Shown here one piece after another: positions 10,931 to 22,607 of a stretch of DNA of 64,000 bases. Source of the DNA: Salvator merianae (lineage: Eukaryota; Chordata; Lepidosauria; Squamata; Teiidae); NCBI GenBank assembly GCA_003586115.2, contig QVOM02000042.1, forward strand, positions 70,678,101 to 70,742,100, read 5' to 3'. The notes beneath the pieces are model-generated. The model made no database searches, had not been told where the DNA came from, and saw only the letters and a program-made list of their open reading frames with translations. The position numbers and the translations under genes were made by a program. Position 1 is the stretch's first letter. The number at the start of each line of letters is the position of its first letter.

Positions 10931-12138
10931 GCTTCTCTCAGAAATCTACCCAGGAAATATTCCTTTTCATGTAGCACCAATGGGAATATTTTTCCTAAGT
11001 TTTGCAGCCATGGGCAGTACCTTTGAGATGGTCTCACCTACAAAAGAGGTATGAGTCTCACCCTCTGCATGTGAAAATTGATCTTGATGACCATATACAC
11101 ACTTGTGATTATTAAGAATATTTAAGAATAAAATTAAAGATGAACACTAAGCATTAAAATCATGGGCAGGCAGACTCAGCATTCAATGCTGCTATTTTCT
11201 AGCTTTCTCCCTGCTGATATCAATGCAATGCAATAAACAATGGATGGTACATATCCATCCTATATTGCCAAATCCTTGTCTGAAATGAAGAATCAAGACG
11301 TTAACTGATGTCAGCTGACATATTTCCACTGCTTTTGATGGAATTTTATCAATTTGTCTACAGTTCTAAAACTACTCATATCATTGTTAGGCCCACTGAC
11401 GTCAAAGAGATCACTAAAAAACAATTTGAGGGAAAGACGTTACTCTCTTGAATTCAGCCAAAAGAAGGATCATATCCCTAGATGTAGCCTTCCTTGGGAA
11501 AATAATATATCTTTTTCTTAATCAGTTTGTTCAGCATCTAGCAAACCACAGCCTCATTTTTATTTTTTTTAAGTGTCTTAAGAACAACCATATCTTTGCT
11601 AAAGCTGCAATAAGGATTGCAAGCCACAGTTTCAGGATCTGCTCAGCAGGATTACCTTGGAATAAGAAGAAAGACAAAAAGGCATTTCACAAAATGCAAC
11701 TGTCATTCCTTTGCCAAAACTTACATGATATAATCTCATTATCTATGTAGAGAAATAGAAAGGGGATGTGCTAGTTTTGGCTCAGGAATGAAGGTCATAT
11801 CCAACTTCTAAAACAATAATGAAGCATAAGCATTCTCTACAGGAGAGGCATGTGCAAACTGTGACTAACCAAGCAGAATGCAGGTACTTAGGAGAATGGC
11901 CAGTTGCAAGACTGGTCTCAGGACAGGCAGCCCTGGTGGCCACCTAGGAAGATGAAAATTGAAGGAAGGGAGAATGATGGAAGATGAGTATGCCTGTGGT
12001 TTATTCCCACTCAACAGAAACAGAGGGCTGTCTAAAGATGTATGCACTCTTTCCGTTCCCACTCAATAGTGCATGTGATATTGGTTTGTTGGTTTGTTCA
12101 TTTGTTTTCCTTTTGCATGTTCTTTGATCTTGGATTAA
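10931..12138. other. no recognisable feature
   Basis: AT-rich, no family recognised on either strand and no convincing coding signal. Confidence 0.5.
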
Positions 12139-12376
12139 GGTTGCATTCACACATAGCAAAAAAAAAAAAAAAAGCATTTCAGAATCGCCTTAGAGACAGT
12201 AGCGTGTGACCTTCATATTCTCATCCCATCCTAATCTACCTTTTCTAGCCTAGAATATTCATGAGACAAGTTAGGGGAAAGGTGACATGCAAACAATCCC
12301 AGCTGCCAACCTTCTCGAAGCCACCCTAAAGGTGATTCTTCTTCTTTTTTAAAAAAATGTGTGTGAATGGAGGCTC
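12139..12376 (+). mobile_element. Family C MITE, copy 1
   Basis: Ends ggttgcattcacacata and tgtgtgtgaatggaggct form an inverted repeat. The core 'gagacagtagcgtgtgacc', 'ttctcatccca', 'taccttttctagcctaga' and 'atattcatgagac' recurs in the other four C copies. An A run lies just inside the left end and a T/A-rich run inside the right end. Target duplication not resolved. Confidence 0.7.
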
Positions 12377-12412
12377 CAAAGGAGGGTGGACATAACAAGG
12401 TGTGCCTGCTAG

Positions 12413-12462
12413 GTATTATTATATTATATTATTATATTATATTATTATATTATTTTCTACAC
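12413..12462. repeat. AT-rich minisatellite (tattatattat-type)
   Basis: Tandem units mixing tatta and tattat, about 50 bp. Confidence 0.9.
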
Positions 12463-13130
12463 AATTATTAAATGCACATGCGATCTGTGCTTCCAATTCC
12501 CTAACCTCTGACTGCAGGACAGAGAGAGTACACATTCTAAGTTGCAGAAGTATTCACCATTAGACTGACAACTTTATGTGTTTCATGCTCAGAGTAGCAG
12601 ACAGCTGCTAGAACAGATGTGGTAAAAAAAAAAAAAAAACAACTAGATAGATATGGCTCAGTTGAAAGTTTGGGGTCCAGTAATCCCCTGTCTGAGTAAT
12701 GTCACTAGTGTACAGGGGTTTTTTTTTGGTTTTTGTTTCTGGGTTTTGTTTTTCTGGGATTTTTTTTTTTTTAAAAAAATCCCTAATAGAGAAATATTAT
12801 GTGCTGTAACCCCTCCGGAGGATCCCTCTGAATTTTTAAAAATGTGAAGCAATACACGCACAAACGCACTTCTGAGGACTAGATGTGTCCATGGAATTCC
12901 AAACAGCTGGTTTAGGTTAAAGTACTATCCTTATTGGAATAATTATTAAATTAATCATCTTTTCACTTTCTCCCTCCTTCTTCTGCTCTCCCACTATCTT
13001 CTTCCCTGGCTGTAAAGATGCATATTAAATTTCTGCCAAAAACCACCACTAGCCATACAAATGCAATATGTAGAAAAAAGCAAAATCTGTTTCTTAAAGA
13101 AAGCTGCAGAAGTTTACGGGTATTCTACCA
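12463..13130. other. no recognisable feature apart from homopolymers
   Basis: A run at about 12624-12640 and T runs at about 12721-12772 give low-complexity open frames. Nothing else is identifiable. Confidence 0.5.
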
Positions 13131-13395
13131 AGTGCCTTTCTACACTTATTTTGCTGTGATCCAGCCCAATAGGTGTGGAGCACTTGAAGTCCTCTGCTGG
13201 GCCAAGACAAGGCTTAATCTGGATCAATGCCATTTGCACAGTGACACTGTTCCAGCCCAGCCCCACAACAGCCCCGAAGCTCACAGGAGCTTTGGAGCTG
13301 ATGCCTGATGGCTCTCATGGTTAGGAACAAAAGTTCCTAGCTTCAGACCCCTGTGGGACCTATTTCAGTCATGCAATAAAGTAAGTTTCTGAAAT
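13131..13395 (-). mobile_element. Family B copy, inverted
   Basis: Left end tgcctttctacactta is the B terminus. Inside are 'atccagccca', 'gaacaaaagttcctagc' and 'ctatttcagt', all in the inverse of the order seen in plus-oriented B copies. It is similar to the inverted copy at 38860. Confidence 0.6.
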
Positions 13396-13711
13396 GGCTC
13401 CCCCATAAATAGGACAGACCCTACCAGCGATGGGCGAAACCTCTGTGATCCATACTAATATGTGGACAGAACAGACTCTGAAGAAGACCATGAGGGATTC
13501 AGTTCTGATTAGAAGGGCAGAAGGGCACTTTAGGACACTTTTGATACTTTAGATTTCATAATCATACAAATTAAATTACCTTAAATAAAGAGTCACACTA
13601 GGAACTTATTTAAATATTGGGGGAAATAAATCTTTATATAAATAAATATGAATATAAAAGTCTGCTTCTAATGAATATAAAACTCTGCCTGTAACAATTA
13701 AAAGAAGATTG
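13396..13711. other. no recognisable feature
   Basis: AT-rich with a local repeat of 'aatataaaa(g/c)tctgc' near 13650-13690. Confidence 0.4.
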
Positions 13712-13925
13712 CATTCAATCACAGCAAAAAATTAGGACGGAAGCTCAAAAGTGCCTTTGAAGTGGTAGTGTGTGGCCCTCATGTTCTCATACCACTTTAA
13801 TTTACCTTTTCTAATCTAGGATATGCATGAAAAAGTGGAGAGGCAAACTAATATGTGAGCAATTCCACTTGCAAACCATCCTCTCAGAGATGCATTTTTT
13901 ACTGCATATGGATGGATTATCTTTC
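13712..13925 (+). mobile_element. Family C MITE, copy 2
   Basis: Core phrases 'gtagtgtgtggccctcatg', 'ttctcataccac' and 'taccttttctaatctagg' match copy 1. Ends (ttgcattcaatcac ... actgcatatggatgg) are decayed. Confidence 0.65.
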
Positions 13926-13949
13926 CTGTCCTGAAAGGTCAAGGCGATT

Positions 13950-14325
13950 TACGTTGGGAAGTCCTTTCATGAAAGTCACGTTGAAATTAACGGGAACATT
14001 TAAGGCCACCTCCAAATGTGAGGTAAACCCCAATGGCCTTCCCAATGTTATGCCCTTCACAATAGGAAGAAATGCATTGCAAAGCTATCAAGGGAAATCC
14101 AGCAGTTATGCCAAGTTTCCCATGATTGTCCCACGTACCCTTCACATCTGGTGAACTGCACATGAAGTCAGCTTGTGGGAACTTCCAGGAGCCAAACAGC
14201 CCATGAAAAACAATAAAAGAAATGGGCTGGATAGTGGGTTGGCTACCACATGTCCCCACAAAGGCAACTTCATATGCAACTCCCTAGATGTGCAGGTAAA
14301 CAAATCTATACCAAAATATGCTGCT
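13950..14325 (+). mobile_element. Family D element, copy 1
   Basis: Collinear with 34960-35335 and 55500-55925. Shared blocks are 'ggaaatccagcagt(t/g)atgcc', 'acttcatatgcaactccc' and 'tagatgtgcaggtaaacaaa'. It has no coding capacity. Class unknown; the copy at 55.9 kb ends in cagaaagggcc, which hints at kinship with family B. Confidence 0.55.
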
Positions 14326-14877
14326 AGGGATGTGCACAGACTTTTATCCCTGGTTCAATTTGCATTACCAATTTTGAAGAACAGTTCTACACAGGAAACA
14401 ACTGCCTAGGTTGGTTAGCAGGGCCAAAGTTCCACAGAGTTTGAGTTGTGTGGATCTGGAAAGCCTCCAGAAAAACCCTTGTCATGTCTCAGGGAACCCA
14501 GGCACTGCCTTGATTCTTTAAATGATTTTTTTTGGAATGTGATATTCCATTCATTCCTAAGAGCTAGAATAAAAAGAAAAAGAAAAAAAGAAAAACCTGA
14601 GAAAAAACAAGTGTCCCAGTCTCTACCTGCCTATTGGCCATGCTCCCAAGCAACCATGAACACAAAAACATGAATCACATTATCCTAAAGTGCCCTGTCA
14701 ACCCCTTTTTCTTACCTAAGCTGCTGAATATCTTTTTTTCCCCTACTGTCTGTGCATGTTGAGCTTTGATTGAGAAGTAGATCCAAGGAAGATCAAGTGG
14801 TGGATGACTCAAAGATGCAGATGGACATACTACATCGCTTCTATATTTCCCCACATCAGCCAAGGTCTCAGAATCTA
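14326..14877. other. mostly unassigned; hAT-like terminus at the left
   Basis: The phrase ctagggatgtgcacagac at about 14326 resembles the hAT terminal repeat of the 18409 element, without a partner end. An A-rich stretch follows at about 14570-14610. Confidence 0.35.
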
Positions 14878-15090
14878 GGGGCCTTTTCACACTTTCTACC
14901 ATAGAAGAGAATATTTATGTTGTTCTAAGGTGGAACGGACCTCACAGCATGAAAGCCATACGCACTGCAGGACCTGGAACATAGGCTACCAGCATTTGCA
15001 GTGTGAATGTTGGTGGCCTGTGCCATGACAGTGGCTGTGGAAACTTCCAGCCACTACCATGGTGACCAGGAATGTGGCATGACTGCACAG
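14878..15090 (-). mobile_element. Family A copy, inverted, truncated
   Basis: Begins gggccttttcacacttt, then a decayed subterminal hairpin, then 'ctaccagcatttgcagtgtg', which is the inverted order of the A copies at 4209, 22608 and 57405. The other terminus is missing. Confidence 0.6.
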
Positions 15091-15095
15091 ATTTT

Positions 15096-15765
15096 GATAG
15101 TTTTTATTTCTTTTTGTTTGTTTTTCTTTAGGCTTCTCTTTTTTGATCCACTTTTTGTGGCTTCCTCTCTTTCAACCTTTTTCTTTTTTTCCCTCTTTAA
15201 TTCTTCTTTGGGAAAAATGCTTTGTGTGGAGACACCTAGGCTGCATTTTCCAGAATATCCAAATATAGCAGAATAAGCAGGCAATGTTTGAATGCAGTCC
15301 TAGTCATTTTGATTATTATTATTCGACTTTTCTCTGACTGCCCTTGGTGCTGTAGTATGGGGCTTGCTATGGTTACTCATCCTCCAAGGACAGCTCAGGA
15401 AATGGGGGAGGTTGTCCTTTAAGAAAACAAGTTGTTCAATAAGCAGTGCACTTCTACGCAAGTAATGAAATATCATCCGCCATGGAAAACACCCTCTCAC
15501 TTTGCATGGATGTAGGTTGAGTGGACTGATACTTCCAAACAACAGCTTCCAAATCCTACCAGATTTGGCTATGCTTTGTCTAATACGCAGATAGAACTGT
15601 CTCCTCATTTGCCACTAGTTCCTGTAGTTACTGCAGAACAGATTGCTCAACACTACCAAAGCCAATTTGCTTTTCATTGCATCTCATTGGCAATGTACAG
15701 AACCAGTAGTAAAGATTCCCGGATGTGTTGACTCATAGTGACTCTCATGAATTACCTCTAAAACC
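15096..15765. other. no recognisable feature
   Basis: T-rich tract at 15105-15205, otherwise unassigned. Confidence 0.45.
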
Positions 15766-15769
15766 ACCC

Positions 15770-17100
15770 TGTTGGGTCCAGCCACAAGGGAACTCCTGTC
15801 ACTGAATGCAGGAGAAGCACTGCCAACAGGCTCTCTGCTCCCCAACCACCTTGCTCACCCTCTGCATCTCAATTCTCTTAGGTGCCTGGACCAGACCTCC
15901 CTCTGCCAAGGCACCTCATCCCTGGGGATAGCTGCCTCCTTCACCCTTCAGTCAAGAAGGCTGGCCAAGATATTTGCAGTTTTTCTGCTCAAGAGTTCCG
16001 TAAGTCTCTTCTCAACTCCAGCTTGAAGCTGACCTGCCAATGCCAGGCCAGCATCAGGGGTCAACTTGGGTTCAAGCCTGGTCAGCTGCTCATCCAAGGC
16101 AACTGTGGCTGACAGTGCCTCACTCAGCATCACTGGTGAGGCACTCAGCTTGCTTGGCATCAAGTCAAACACATCAGACACAGTGCACCACTCCCAAGGG
16201 GAGAGGCTGCATACACCATGTGATGTGTTATTGTGAGAGTGTGAAGGGTGGGCTTGAGAAAGATATATGTTCCACTGGGTGGGAACATCACTGGGGATCA
16301 GATGTTCTGGCAGATGATGGATTTTCTATGCTTTGTCGAGCATTAGCTAGCCTCTTGCACTCCAGTGAAAATACTCAACAATCTTGTGGTACCTCTCCAC
16401 GAGGACTGACATGGAAGTAGCAGAACTGTCTGTGGTGTCCAATTCTTCCAAATGCTGCAGTGCCCAAAGAAGCCTTACTGTCAAAGAGGAAGTTGCAGCT
16501 CCATCACCAGTGCTAGCTGAACAATCATCCTCACTCTTCTTTCCTCACCAGTGCACAGTAAGAGAAAGGAAAGAACCACACAATCTGCTGCCACTGGTCC
16601 ACAGATCAGCAGTGAAGTGCACAACTGCACAGGGCTGGATGATAGTACGTAATATCTGCTCCTGAACAGCCTCCCTGCACACAGTGTACAGGGATAGCAC
16701 AACACTCCAGCTGAGCATGGTGCATGAGAGTATCTGATATTTGGGGCAAGCAGGTGAAGCACTTGGCAGAAGCTGGTATTCTCCACCACAGGCAGTGGCT
16801 GATCGTCAAGCATGATCAACTTTGCAATGGTCCAGGTAAAGACTGACTTCAGTGGCTATCCCACTTGCCCCTTGAATAATGCAACCATTGCTCTGGCAGC
16901 TGAGTCTGCTGGGCAGCAGATATAGCACTATATGGCCTACTCCCAGGCATGCCAGGCCTTCTACTAACAGCATGGGGGAGGACATCAACATGTCTCATCA
17001 GCACCACGGTGCTAAGACACTTGACATCCTGCCCCCTGTGGACCTGAGCTTTACAGGGGTTGCAGGCAGTAGAGTTTGGAGCATCATGGCATCACAGTAA
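15770..17100 (-). pseudogene. hAT transposase wreck with BED zinc finger
   Basis: Remains of an autonomous hAT DNA transposon transposase, read leftward. Near 17075-16975 one frame gives CNPC, about 20 residues, then HVDVLPH, the C-x2-C...H-x5-H layout of a BED finger. At 16819-16700 'MIMLDDQPLPVVENTSF' matches the region following the finger in hAT proteins (MI..D..P..VVE...F). At about 16300-16260 'LIPSDVPTQWNIYL' corresponds to the hAT DVPTRWNS block, with R changed to Q. At 16181-15948 'LEPKLTPDAGLALAGQL...GVEKRL' and 'ILASLLD' match the segment before the C-terminal dimerisation domain, and a stop follows LASLLD. That last domain is not recognisable. Several frameshifts and stops mean it is dead. 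It may represent the source class for the hAT MITEs in the window, but a direct link to those termini is not shown. Confidence 0.75.
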
Positions 17101-18400
17101 CCAATAGGTGAGATCTATTAAAAAATTAGTGAGTGACTAAGAGCAGAATAGATAACAATATGCCTTTTTTTAATGACACGTTCCCTGAGAACAGCTCAGC
17201 AGGCTCACCCTGTGTTCAGCTCAAACGTGAACATGTCATGTGAACATCAGGTCTGTTCTACTCAATAACAAACCTCGAACATCCCTTGTTCTCTGTGAAC
17301 TGCAAGCTAACTGAATCAGTTCAGCACATCTTTATTTTCTGTTTGTGTCTAGTGAGCCATGGCAAAAGATAACTGTGAGATCTTTTTTATACCCTGGAAA
17401 CAGCCTAAAACTGCTTCCTTTAATCATGAGGGCATCCTATTTTTAACAGCAATTTCAACAGGGCTCCCCCTCAAAACAAACCCTTCATGGTGGATTGTGT
17501 TTTTCATCCCAATGCTCCAATAGCCCCAATATTATAAATATATTATTTGTCAGATGATACCAACTGTATTAAAAAAGGTCCATGCATCATAGATGGCAAT
17601 TATTAAAGCAAAGAACAACAAGGCAAAATGTGCCTGGTTTCAGGTTTCCCCACAAACACTAGAAGTTCAGCATGACAGTGATTTCACTGGAAGTAACTCA
17701 CAGCATAATTGGCCCCTGACTGGCTCAGAAAGGTTTGCCAAAGTTCATGATCCTGAGCTTAAATTCTGAGCCACTCTGAGACAAATTGTGGTTTTAGGTG
17801 AAATTAAGCCAAACTCAGTGGTTCAGACCCCAAAACAGACAAGCTGAGTTTTGCTTTGATTTTCCTTCTTCATTTGCAGTTAGAAAGTGGAACTGAAACC
17901 ACACGAGTGGTTTGTATGTAATCATAACTTGAAATAAGATGCAGAAAATGATTTTAACTTTCTTTCTTTCTCTCTTTCTTTAACTTAGCAATCTTGTTCA
18001 AAGACCTCTGTGAATGATGTCATCTGAACCATGCAAATGCTGTACTACTTTCATCTATACATATCTGTGTTGAGGTTTAGTGTTTGTTGGAGTGGACAAA
18101 TTATTGGAGTAGTGCTGCCATGATTCTTAAGGAAATTACGCAGCTAGAAACCCAAACTGTTGGTGAAACGCAGATTTAACTGCAACAATATAAATCGAAC
18201 TCAAGAAAATTGCTCCTAATCTTAACTTTTTACTGGTAAAACACAAGCAGCAAGGAAATAAGTTGTCCAAGCTATTATTCCAATGTTTTTGTGAACAAAT
18301 TCTGAATAATACTGGCCCAAAAGTCAGAAAAATCCAATTTAGTTTTGGTGTCTTTGCTATAGAACATAACTAACATTGATTGACCAATTCCTCATGTGCT
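17101..18400. other. mostly unassigned, possible hAT 5' flank
   Basis: The segment 17195-17300 is rich in 'gttca/tgaac' words (for example 'caaacgtgaacatgtcatg', 'cctcgaacatccctt') like the hAT MITE at 31304, so it may be the untranslated end of the hAT element next to it. From 17340 to 18400 I see nothing identifiable. Confidence 0.35.
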
Positions 18401-18408
18401 ATACATAG

Positions 18409-19315
18409 TAGGGGTGTGCACGAAGCTTCGTAGCAACGAAACTTCGTTCGAATTTCGTGATTTCGAGCCCTTCGCATCGGATGCGAAGGGCAACAGAAAT
18501 CACGAATCGAATTGCGAAGGTCCCTCAATTTTTCGAAGCATTTCGGGACCTTCGCAATTTGCCACTGTCTCACCCCTCGCGCTGACCACCTAGGGTGAAT
18601 CAGCCAGCCAGCAGCAAGGGGAAGAGAAAAAAGTTTTAAAACTCAATGGAAGGGAGGGATTCCCTTCCCGTTGATTTCCTTCTCTTCCCCTCGCTGGCTC
18701 CTTCCGCTGCCCCCTTTCTTCCTCTGGCTCACAATGCCTCCCCCTCCATGAGCGGTGCGGCGGAGATCTCAGTGCTCACCATCAGCGATGCGGCTTGAAG
18801 ATCTTTCTTTCTCTGAAGGTCTTTCGCATTGATTTTTCTTCCTTTCCGTTGGCTGTCTCATACCCCCTAGGCTAGGGGGTATTAGACAGCCACGGAAAGG
18901 AACGGGAAGGGAGGGAGAACTGGGTCTTTCTTTCGCTTGATTCCTCTTCCTTTGGCTGTCTAATACCCCCTAGCCTAGGGGGTATCAGACAGCCAACAGA
19001 AAGGAAGAAAAATCAAAGAAAAATCAACGGGAAGGGAGGGAGAACTGGGTCTTTCTTTCGCTTGATTCCTCTTCCTTTGGCTGTCTAATACCCCCTAGCC
19101 TAGGGGGTATCAGACAGCCAACGGAAAGGAAGAAAAATCAACTGGAAGGGGAGGGAGATCTGTTGGCTGTCTAATACCCCCTAGGGTGCGAAGATTTTCG
19201 CATCGAAAATGAAAGGCGCCCTTTTCGCGCCTCTCCTTTTCGTGCGAAAACGAAGCTCCGTTGCTTCGCAGCCCTGCGAAACGAAGAGGGGAAAGTGTCT
19301 TCGTGCACACCCCTA
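18409..19315. mobile_element. Non-autonomous hAT element, 907 bp, perfect 8-bp target duplication
   Basis: Terminal inverted repeats taggggtgtgcacgaag and cttcgtgcacaccccta match exactly, and the 8-bp sequence atacatag sits on both sides (18401-18408 and 19316-19323). Eight-bp duplications and this terminus type are characteristic of hAT elements. The interior has hairpins (18468-18490, arms cccttcgcatc/gatgcgaaggg) and a tandem array of palindromes from 18851. It has no transposase frame. CpG content is high, and together with intact ends this suggests recent insertion. Confidence 0.92.
18851..19184. repeat. tandem array of 41-bp palindromes inside the hAT element
   Basis: Near-palindromes with arms ggctgtctaataccccctag and its inverse occur at 18851-18891, 18954-18994 and 19079-19119, and a half copy at 19165-19184. 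The last two full copies are 125 bp apart and embedded in a near-identical repeat unit (gggaagggagggagaactgg ... ttggctgtc). Confidence 0.9.
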
Positions 19316-19486
19316 ATACATAGGTAGCCTGATCCTAATACATCATACACGTGTAAGGGAAGACAGTAATTCTTATGGTTTCCCAGTAAAAGAGCCTGCC
19401 TCTATGATCTTGGAGGAACTTAAATAAGAGATTCAATTAATGGCTACTCTTGAGACAAGAAGGTATTGGATGGTATAGATGGTATT

Positions 19487-19523
<37 letters not shown>

Positions 19524-19540
19524 AGAGAGAGAGAGAGAGT
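19487..19540. repeat. (TG)n then (GA)n microsatellite
   Basis: About 17 TG units followed by about 9 GA units. Confidence 0.95.
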
Positions 19541-20050
19541 CAGAGAGATAGCAGGAGGGAGATAGATGGCACTAATATGCTGCCTCTATTCTCTGTCCCA
19601 TTTGGATTAATCAGGATAAAGGCTGATATCACTGAAACTTCATTCCCAGCAATTTGAGATGTGCCTTCATTTCTCCAGCAGGAGGCAATTTGAGAAGGTG
19701 TCTCTGCCAGATTGGGTTTCCCTCTCAGCCTCAGATGTCCTCCGTGAGGAATCTGAGTCCCTTTGTATTTGCAGAGGCCACAGTTCTCAAGTTGGCTTGC
19801 ATGCAAACACAGTGTGTTTCACCATGATGAGGGTACAACTCAGTGTGAGAGAAGCAGCTTCAGAGCTACTTTTTGTGCACTGAACATTTTGTGCCTGGGA
19901 GGGGCATTGAGGTCCCTTTGTCAGGTTGTGCTGTGAAGATGAGGAGATATCAACGCCACTCCACTCTGAATCAGGAAGCCCAAAATGGCCTCCTTGTCTG
20001 CTTCTGTCCAGAATATCAATAGACCTTGATAATAAGATCTACTAGCATAC
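19541..20050. other. no recognisable feature
   Basis: Unassigned sequence between the microsatellite and the B copy. Confidence 0.4.
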
Positions 20051-20054
20051 TAGG

Positions 20055-20224
20055 GTCATGGACAACCTATTTTGGTGCCACACCTTGTTGCACCATCAAA
20101 ATGAGTCTCCAGGGGACTCCATGGCCAGGAATCTTCATTCCTGGCAATTGAGGCCAGCTCTGAAGTCCCTACCTGATAGGGATGTACAAATCCAGACCTG
20201 CACAGGTAAGTGCAGAAAGGCCCT
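20055..20224 (+). mobile_element. Family B copy, 3' part
   Basis: Has the B blocks 'caccatcaaaatgag', 'tctccaggggactc', 'ggccaggaatcttcattcct' and terminus cacaggtaagtgcagaaagg. The left half is missing or unrecognisable. Confidence 0.65.
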
Positions 20225-20733
20225 TAAACTATGCAGAGTCATAATTTGCAGTCCTTGTTTTTCAAGTCTGCAGATATTCTTATAATCTTCTGACTCTTCT
20301 ATCTTCCTGCTTTTTTGTTTGTTTGTTTATCTTTCAATTAAAATTCAGAGTTTACATATCCCTAGTCCTATATACAACACTGACATCATTATTCCACAGA
20401 AAAGCTTTCTGTTTGAGGTGATGAACAATTACGTGGCATTTTCTGTGAAGAAGTTCTACTATGGGAGGCCCTGGGCTGGATCTTAATCCAGTCAATTATC
20501 TATCAAATTTAATAGTACTGAAACTGACAAGAGCATTTTCTAAATCTTAATTTGAAGTACTACCCTCTGCTGTTTTAAAATAGAGATATGCAAATTCTAT
20601 ATGTGAATTTAATTTGCCCAAGTAAGAACTGTATGATGGAATCAGTGGACCACATAAAAACCCCAGTCTTACTTGTAAAATATGCACCAGTATGCCAGTA
20701 CTGGTTTATATGTAGTTTTAAAAGTTGCTCTGT
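20225..20733. other. no recognisable feature
   Basis: Unassigned. A weak hAT-like start (tagagatatgcaaattc) lies at about 20581 with no partner. Confidence 0.4.
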
Positions 20734-21169
20734 GGGCCTGTTTGCACTTGCTAGTGCAGAATGGTATAATTATACCATTCTACACTGGAACAGATCCTGC
20801 AGCACGGTGGCCATCCACACTGCAAGGGCTGAAACCAAGCTTCCAGCACTTGCAGTGTGAATACTGGTCCGCTCACCATGACAGGGGCCTCAGAAACATC
20901 TGGCCACTGCCATGGCAACCAGGGATGTGTTGCACAACTGTGCAGCCACAGCTGCAGGCACACCATGTTATGCTGCGGCCCACAGCATTCATGCCTGAAA
21001 GCAGTACAGCTCTTCCCAGTACAGCTGTGGACGGGGATTTCGCTGTCCACAGCTAGTGGCATTCTGGAGCATGGGCAGACACTCACAAATGCTGGGGCCT
21101 TCACAAAGTGCAGGTGCACTTTTCTAGTGAGCATCCGGATGCTCACTTGCACCAAAGTGTGAATAGGCC
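20734..21169 (-). mobile_element. Family A copy, inverted
   Basis: Left end gggcctgtttgcacttg, right end accaaagtgtgaataggcc. A perfect 24-bp palindrome (half-site agaatggtataa) lies at 20758-20781, 24 bp from the left end. The same palindrome lies the same distance from the right end in the A copy at 62226-62669. Flanking triplets are TGT and TGA, so the target duplication is imperfect. Confidence 0.75.
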
Positions 21170-22139
21170 TGAAGTTACATTAAAAATGATTGTATTTGGT
21201 TTGGACTTGATTTCCATGATTTTCCATGTATAAATACAAATTGTTGAGGTGCTGGACTTAAGACATCTTAGGTTGGAAACTGTGGTACATTAATCTATTG
21301 CATGTTGAAAGCCAAACAGCTGTGGAGCCAGAGCTTGCATCTTCAATTTCTAGAAGAGGAATAGCATCCTTTGTCATAATAAGGCAAGAGAACAAGCACA
21401 GATGGACAGAGTTTTTGACCTCCAGCTTCTCCCCAGGAGAGTGAGGCCTCAATGTAAACAACAACTCAAGTCTGTTAAACTCCAGCCTGCATAACCAATC
21501 AGGATAAATGTTTGAAATATTGAGACTGTTTTCTTACTTTTGAGAATCTTGCCGATAAGAGCTGTCCAAGATTACAGATTCTCCATATATGTGCATGCCT
21601 AGTCACATAATTGTTTCTCCTAAAAGGTGTCAACCATGCCTAGCATCTTTTCTTAAAATACCAAAGACGTTTTTAAATACATCTTTATCCCTGAATGTCT
21701 GGCTGAAATTTCATTACTAAGAATTAGAAGGCAGAAGGGGAGACTTGATGCCTCATAGTCAAAAGGGGTAAAGTAGTCAGAAATCCTGTACACATTTTTA
21801 AAAATCTCTTTGAATTTCTGAGTAGATATAGGATTGCCCTGTATGTGGCCTGAGACTTTTCAGTATGGATTTTATTTTTATTATGAAAACTAAGCAGTGA
21901 AAAAGTGGTGGAGGGGAGGGAGAGAAGGAGTTAGGAAGCAAGACAGAGGCAGAGAGAATATATATATTTCCACATAGAGTATTCAATGTCAATTTTCTTT
22001 CAGGTACAAAGTGACTTAAGGTTAAACCTCCCATTTCGCCCCATAGATCAAGAATGTCGGGGATGAACTCTCCTTCAGGTGTTTTAGGATATTAAACTTT
22101 CACCTGTCTTGGACATACTGGTCATTTGCCTGTGCTTTG
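21170..22139. other. no recognisable feature
   Basis: No repeat family or coding signal that I can identify. Confidence 0.45.
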
Positions 22140-22365
22140 TTTAGAGCATTTTCTATCCCACTTTTTCTCCAAAGAGCCCAAGGAGGTGAACACTATCCTT
22201 CTTCCCTCTATTTTATTCCCACAGCAACTCTGTGATGTCGTGTAGGCAGAGAGTTTGTGACCAGCCCAAGGTCACACAGTGAGCTTCCGTGGCAGAGTGG
22301 AGATTTAAACCCAGGAACTCCCAGGATCTAGCCTGGGGCCCTAGTCAGTACGCTACATTAGCATG
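22140..22365 (-). mobile_element. tRNA-derived SINE
   Basis: On the minus strand it begins with a decayed tRNA-like head (A-box region near 22350), then 'cctgggagttcctgggttt' and 'gggtttaaatctc' as the B box (about 22305), then the body 'ggaagctcactgtgtgacc', 'ttgggctggtcac', and ends in 'ctttggagaaaaagtggga' and 'tagaaaa'. This is the layout of SINEs abundant in squamate genomes. It is not a tRNA gene: the A box is mutated and the acceptor stem is absent. Confidence 0.75.
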
Positions 22366-22607
22366 GCAGGATTTGAAGGCCAATAGCATCTGCAGAACCC
22401 CATATTCTGTATCACTACAGTGATGTGGAAGACATGTATAAAAATTGTTCAGTTATCTTATTCAATTTATGTGCATCAGTTTAAAAAATAAAATAAAATA
22501 AAATTTCTAGATAGCGTGTCCTTCCAGAGGAAAGCTAGCAATTGATCCCTGCTGGTTCTGTCTCAGTGATGTAGGTGAGAACACCTGTGACTTATGCTTG
22601 ATACCTA

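Noticed and set aside
16481..16819. 112-residue minus-strand frame as a gene
   Set aside because: It is one fragment of the broken hAT transposase, not an independent gene.
14326..17300. a complete hAT element spanning the transposase
   Set aside because: The end-like sequences at 14326 and about 17285 do not match well, and no 8-bp duplication is present.
22140..22365. tRNA gene
   Set aside because: The B-box-like part belongs to a SINE; no cloverleaf can be formed.
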